Shown in pieces: positions 6,022 to 7,070 of a stretch of DNA of 7,070 bases. Source of the stretch: an uncultured Verrucomicrobia subdivision 3 bacterium (GTDB lineage Bacteria; Verrucomicrobiota; Verrucomicrobiae; Limisphaerales; UBA11358); the NCBI GenBank assembly GCA_903921455.1, contig CAIXPZ010000278.1, positions 1 through 7,070 on the forward strand. Reading direction: 5' to 3'. Every line of letters starts with the position of its first letter. Position 1 is the first letter of the stretch. A program made the position numbers and the translations under genes. The notes under the pieces were generated by a model that had not been told where the DNA came from, ran no database searches, and worked only from the letters and a program-made list of their open reading frames with translations.

Positions 6022-7070
6022 ATGACGAAACGAAAAGCAATAGCCACCGATTTGAAAAGAATCACCGGAGATGACGGAAAAACATCCACCACTCTTGCCA
6101 TCGGCTATGCCAGCCTGCTGACCGATATCAAGATCCGGGTTCGGGCCGCGCAATTGCGCGCAGCAGTGACAGTCAACCGCGAGTTGATTCAGCTGTATTG
6201 GGACATCGGCAGAGTCATTGTCACGGCACAAGAGACCAAAGGTTATGGCAAGCAGGTGGTGGAAAGGCTGGCGAGTGATTTGCAAAAAGAATTCCCCGGC
6301 ATGGCGGGATTCTCGCCGCAAAATATCTGGTTCATGCGAAGTTTTTATCTGGCCTGGTCGGCCATGTCGCCAAAACTGTCACAAGCTGTGAGAGAATCTA
6401 AAGCGGCAATTCTCTCACAACCTGTGAGAGAATCATCTCCACCAGCTCCGCCCGCGCCGATTTCAGAATTGCCGTGGGGACATAATCGCCTGCTCCTGTC
6501 CAAGCTGGACAAGCCAGCCATCCGCCTTTGGTATGCACACAAAACGGTGCAACATGGCTGGTCGCGAGCGGTGCTGACGCATTATATTGAAACGCAACTG
6601 CACAAACGCGAAGGCAAGGCGGTAACCAATTTTAAACACACCCTGCCGCCAGCGCAGTCCGATCTTGCCGAGCAAACGCTGAAAGACCCTTACAATTTTG
6701 ATTTTCTTACGCTCCGGAGCGACGCCCACGAGCGCGACCTCGAACAAGGCCTGCTGGAACATATCCAGCGATTTCTGCTCGAACTGGGCGTCGGCTTCGC
6801 CTTTGTCGGCAGGCAATATCATCTGGAAGTAAGCGGCCAGGATTATTACCTCGACCTGCTGTTTTATCATCTTCGGCTGCGGTGCTACGTCGTGATTGAT
6901 CTGAAAATGAAAGCCTTTGAACCGGAATTCGCCGGCAAAATGAATTTCTATCTCTCCGCCGTGGATGACCAACTGCGCCATGCCGACGACCAGCCGTCCA
7001 TCGGCCTGTTGCTATGCAAGGAGCGGGATCACCTGACCGTTGAGTATGCGCTGCGCGATTTAAAAAAGCC
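6022..7070 (+). CDS. DUF1016 / YhcG-family PDDEXK nuclease (3' end beyond window)
   Basis: The frame is open for 349 codons from the ATG at 6022 to the window edge with no stop. Residues about 28-112 match the DUF1016 N-terminal domain: YASLLTDIKIRVRAAQLRA, LYWDIG, YGKQVVERLASDL, and the FPGMAGFSPQNIWFMRSFY block. The C-terminal half, about 165-349, is the YhcG PDDEXK nuclease domain. Its probable active-site residues are D278 in YYLDLLFYH and D293-x-K295 in VVIDLKMKAF, followed by EFAGKMNFYLSAVDD. E. coli YhcG is about 375 residues, so only a short tail is missing. The family is a putative DNA nuclease often found in accessory regions, sometimes beside restriction-modification genes; its biological role is not settled. 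Residues 118-150 form a variable, Pro-rich linker that contains a duplicated LSQ[A/P]VRES peptide. The gene diverges from the kinase operon and is probably unrelated to it. Confidence 0.9.
   Translation, partial: MTKRKAIATDLKRITGDDGKTSTTLAIGYASLLTDIKIRVRAAQLRAAVTVNRELIQLYWDIGRVIVTAQETKGYGKQVVERLASDLQKEFPGMAGFSPQNIWFMRSFYLAWSAMSPKLSQAVRESKAAILSQPVRESSPPAPPAPISELPWGHNRLLLSKLDKPAIRLWYAHKTVQHGWSRAVLTHYIETQLHKREGKAVTNFKHTLPPAQSDLAEQTLKDPYNFDFLTLRSDAHERDLEQGLLEHIQRFLLELGVGFAFVGRQYHLEVSGQDYYLDLLFYHLRLRCYVVIDLKMKAFEPEFAGKMNFYLSAVDDQLRHADDQPSIGLLLCKERDHLTVEYALRDLKK
6376..6435. repeat. In-frame direct and inverted repeat inside the nuclease gene
   Basis: Two 24-base copies (6376-6399 and 6412-6435) agree at 21 positions and lie 36 bases apart, so they stay in frame and encode LSQAVRES and LSQPVRES. 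The 11-base TGTGAGAGAAT appears at 6387-6397 and 6423-6433, and its exact reverse complement at 6409-6419. The last two form a perfect 11-base hairpin with a 3-base loop. Confidence 0.85.

Noticed and set aside
5863..6321. A 152-codon minus-strand frame
   Set aside because: About two thirds of it lies opposite the conserved N-terminal domain of the nuclease, so it is a shadow.
6376..6435. Repeats considered as a CRISPR-like array
   Set aside because: Only two direct copies with a 12-base spacing, inside a conserved coding frame and without adjacent cas genes.
6463..6981. A 172-codon minus-strand frame
   Set aside because: It lies opposite the nuclease domain, whose active-site motifs are clear on the plus strand.

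Overview
The window looks like a chromosomal accessory stretch from a Gram-negative bacterium, most likely of the Verrucomicrobiota/PVC or a similar environmental phylum (inference). The clues are a very large sensor kinase with two-component-regulator propeller repeats, weak or absent Shine-Dalgarno sequences in front of the minus-strand genes, a secreted protein of no recognised family, and an IS21-like element end. No rRNA, tRNA or CRISPR was seen.

Layout. Bases 1-136 (minus strand) are the left end of an IS21-type insertion sequence: the first 17 codons of istA, a small hairpin just before its start, and two copies of a 19-base subterminal repeat. Bases 132-1175 (minus) encode a secreted protein of unknown function. 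Its stop codon appears to lie inside the IS, so the native C-terminus has probably been cut off. Bases 1258-1956 (minus) encode a NarL/FixJ-type response regulator. Bases 1966-5121 (minus) encode a 1051-residue membrane sensor kinase whose periplasmic part carries 14 propeller-like repeats and a Y_Y_Y domain. Bases 5122-6021 are a 900-base non-coding gap with an AT-rich part and several inverted repeats. From 6022 to the window edge (plus) runs a DUF1016/YhcG-family PDDEXK nuclease gene, cut only by the window boundary.

How the genes work together. Kinase, regulator and secreted protein read in the same direction with gaps of 9 and 82 bases, so they probably form one operon transcribed from the 900-base gap. 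The kinase should sense a ligand in the periplasm and phosphorylate the separate LuxR-type regulator, which then controls transcription. The secreted protein may be a target or accessory of this system. The arrangement resembles the hybrid two-component systems that control polysaccharide use, but it is split into two proteins and ends in a NarL-type rather than an AraC-type output. The divergent nuclease gene is unrelated in function, and together with the IS end it marks the flanks as accessory DNA.
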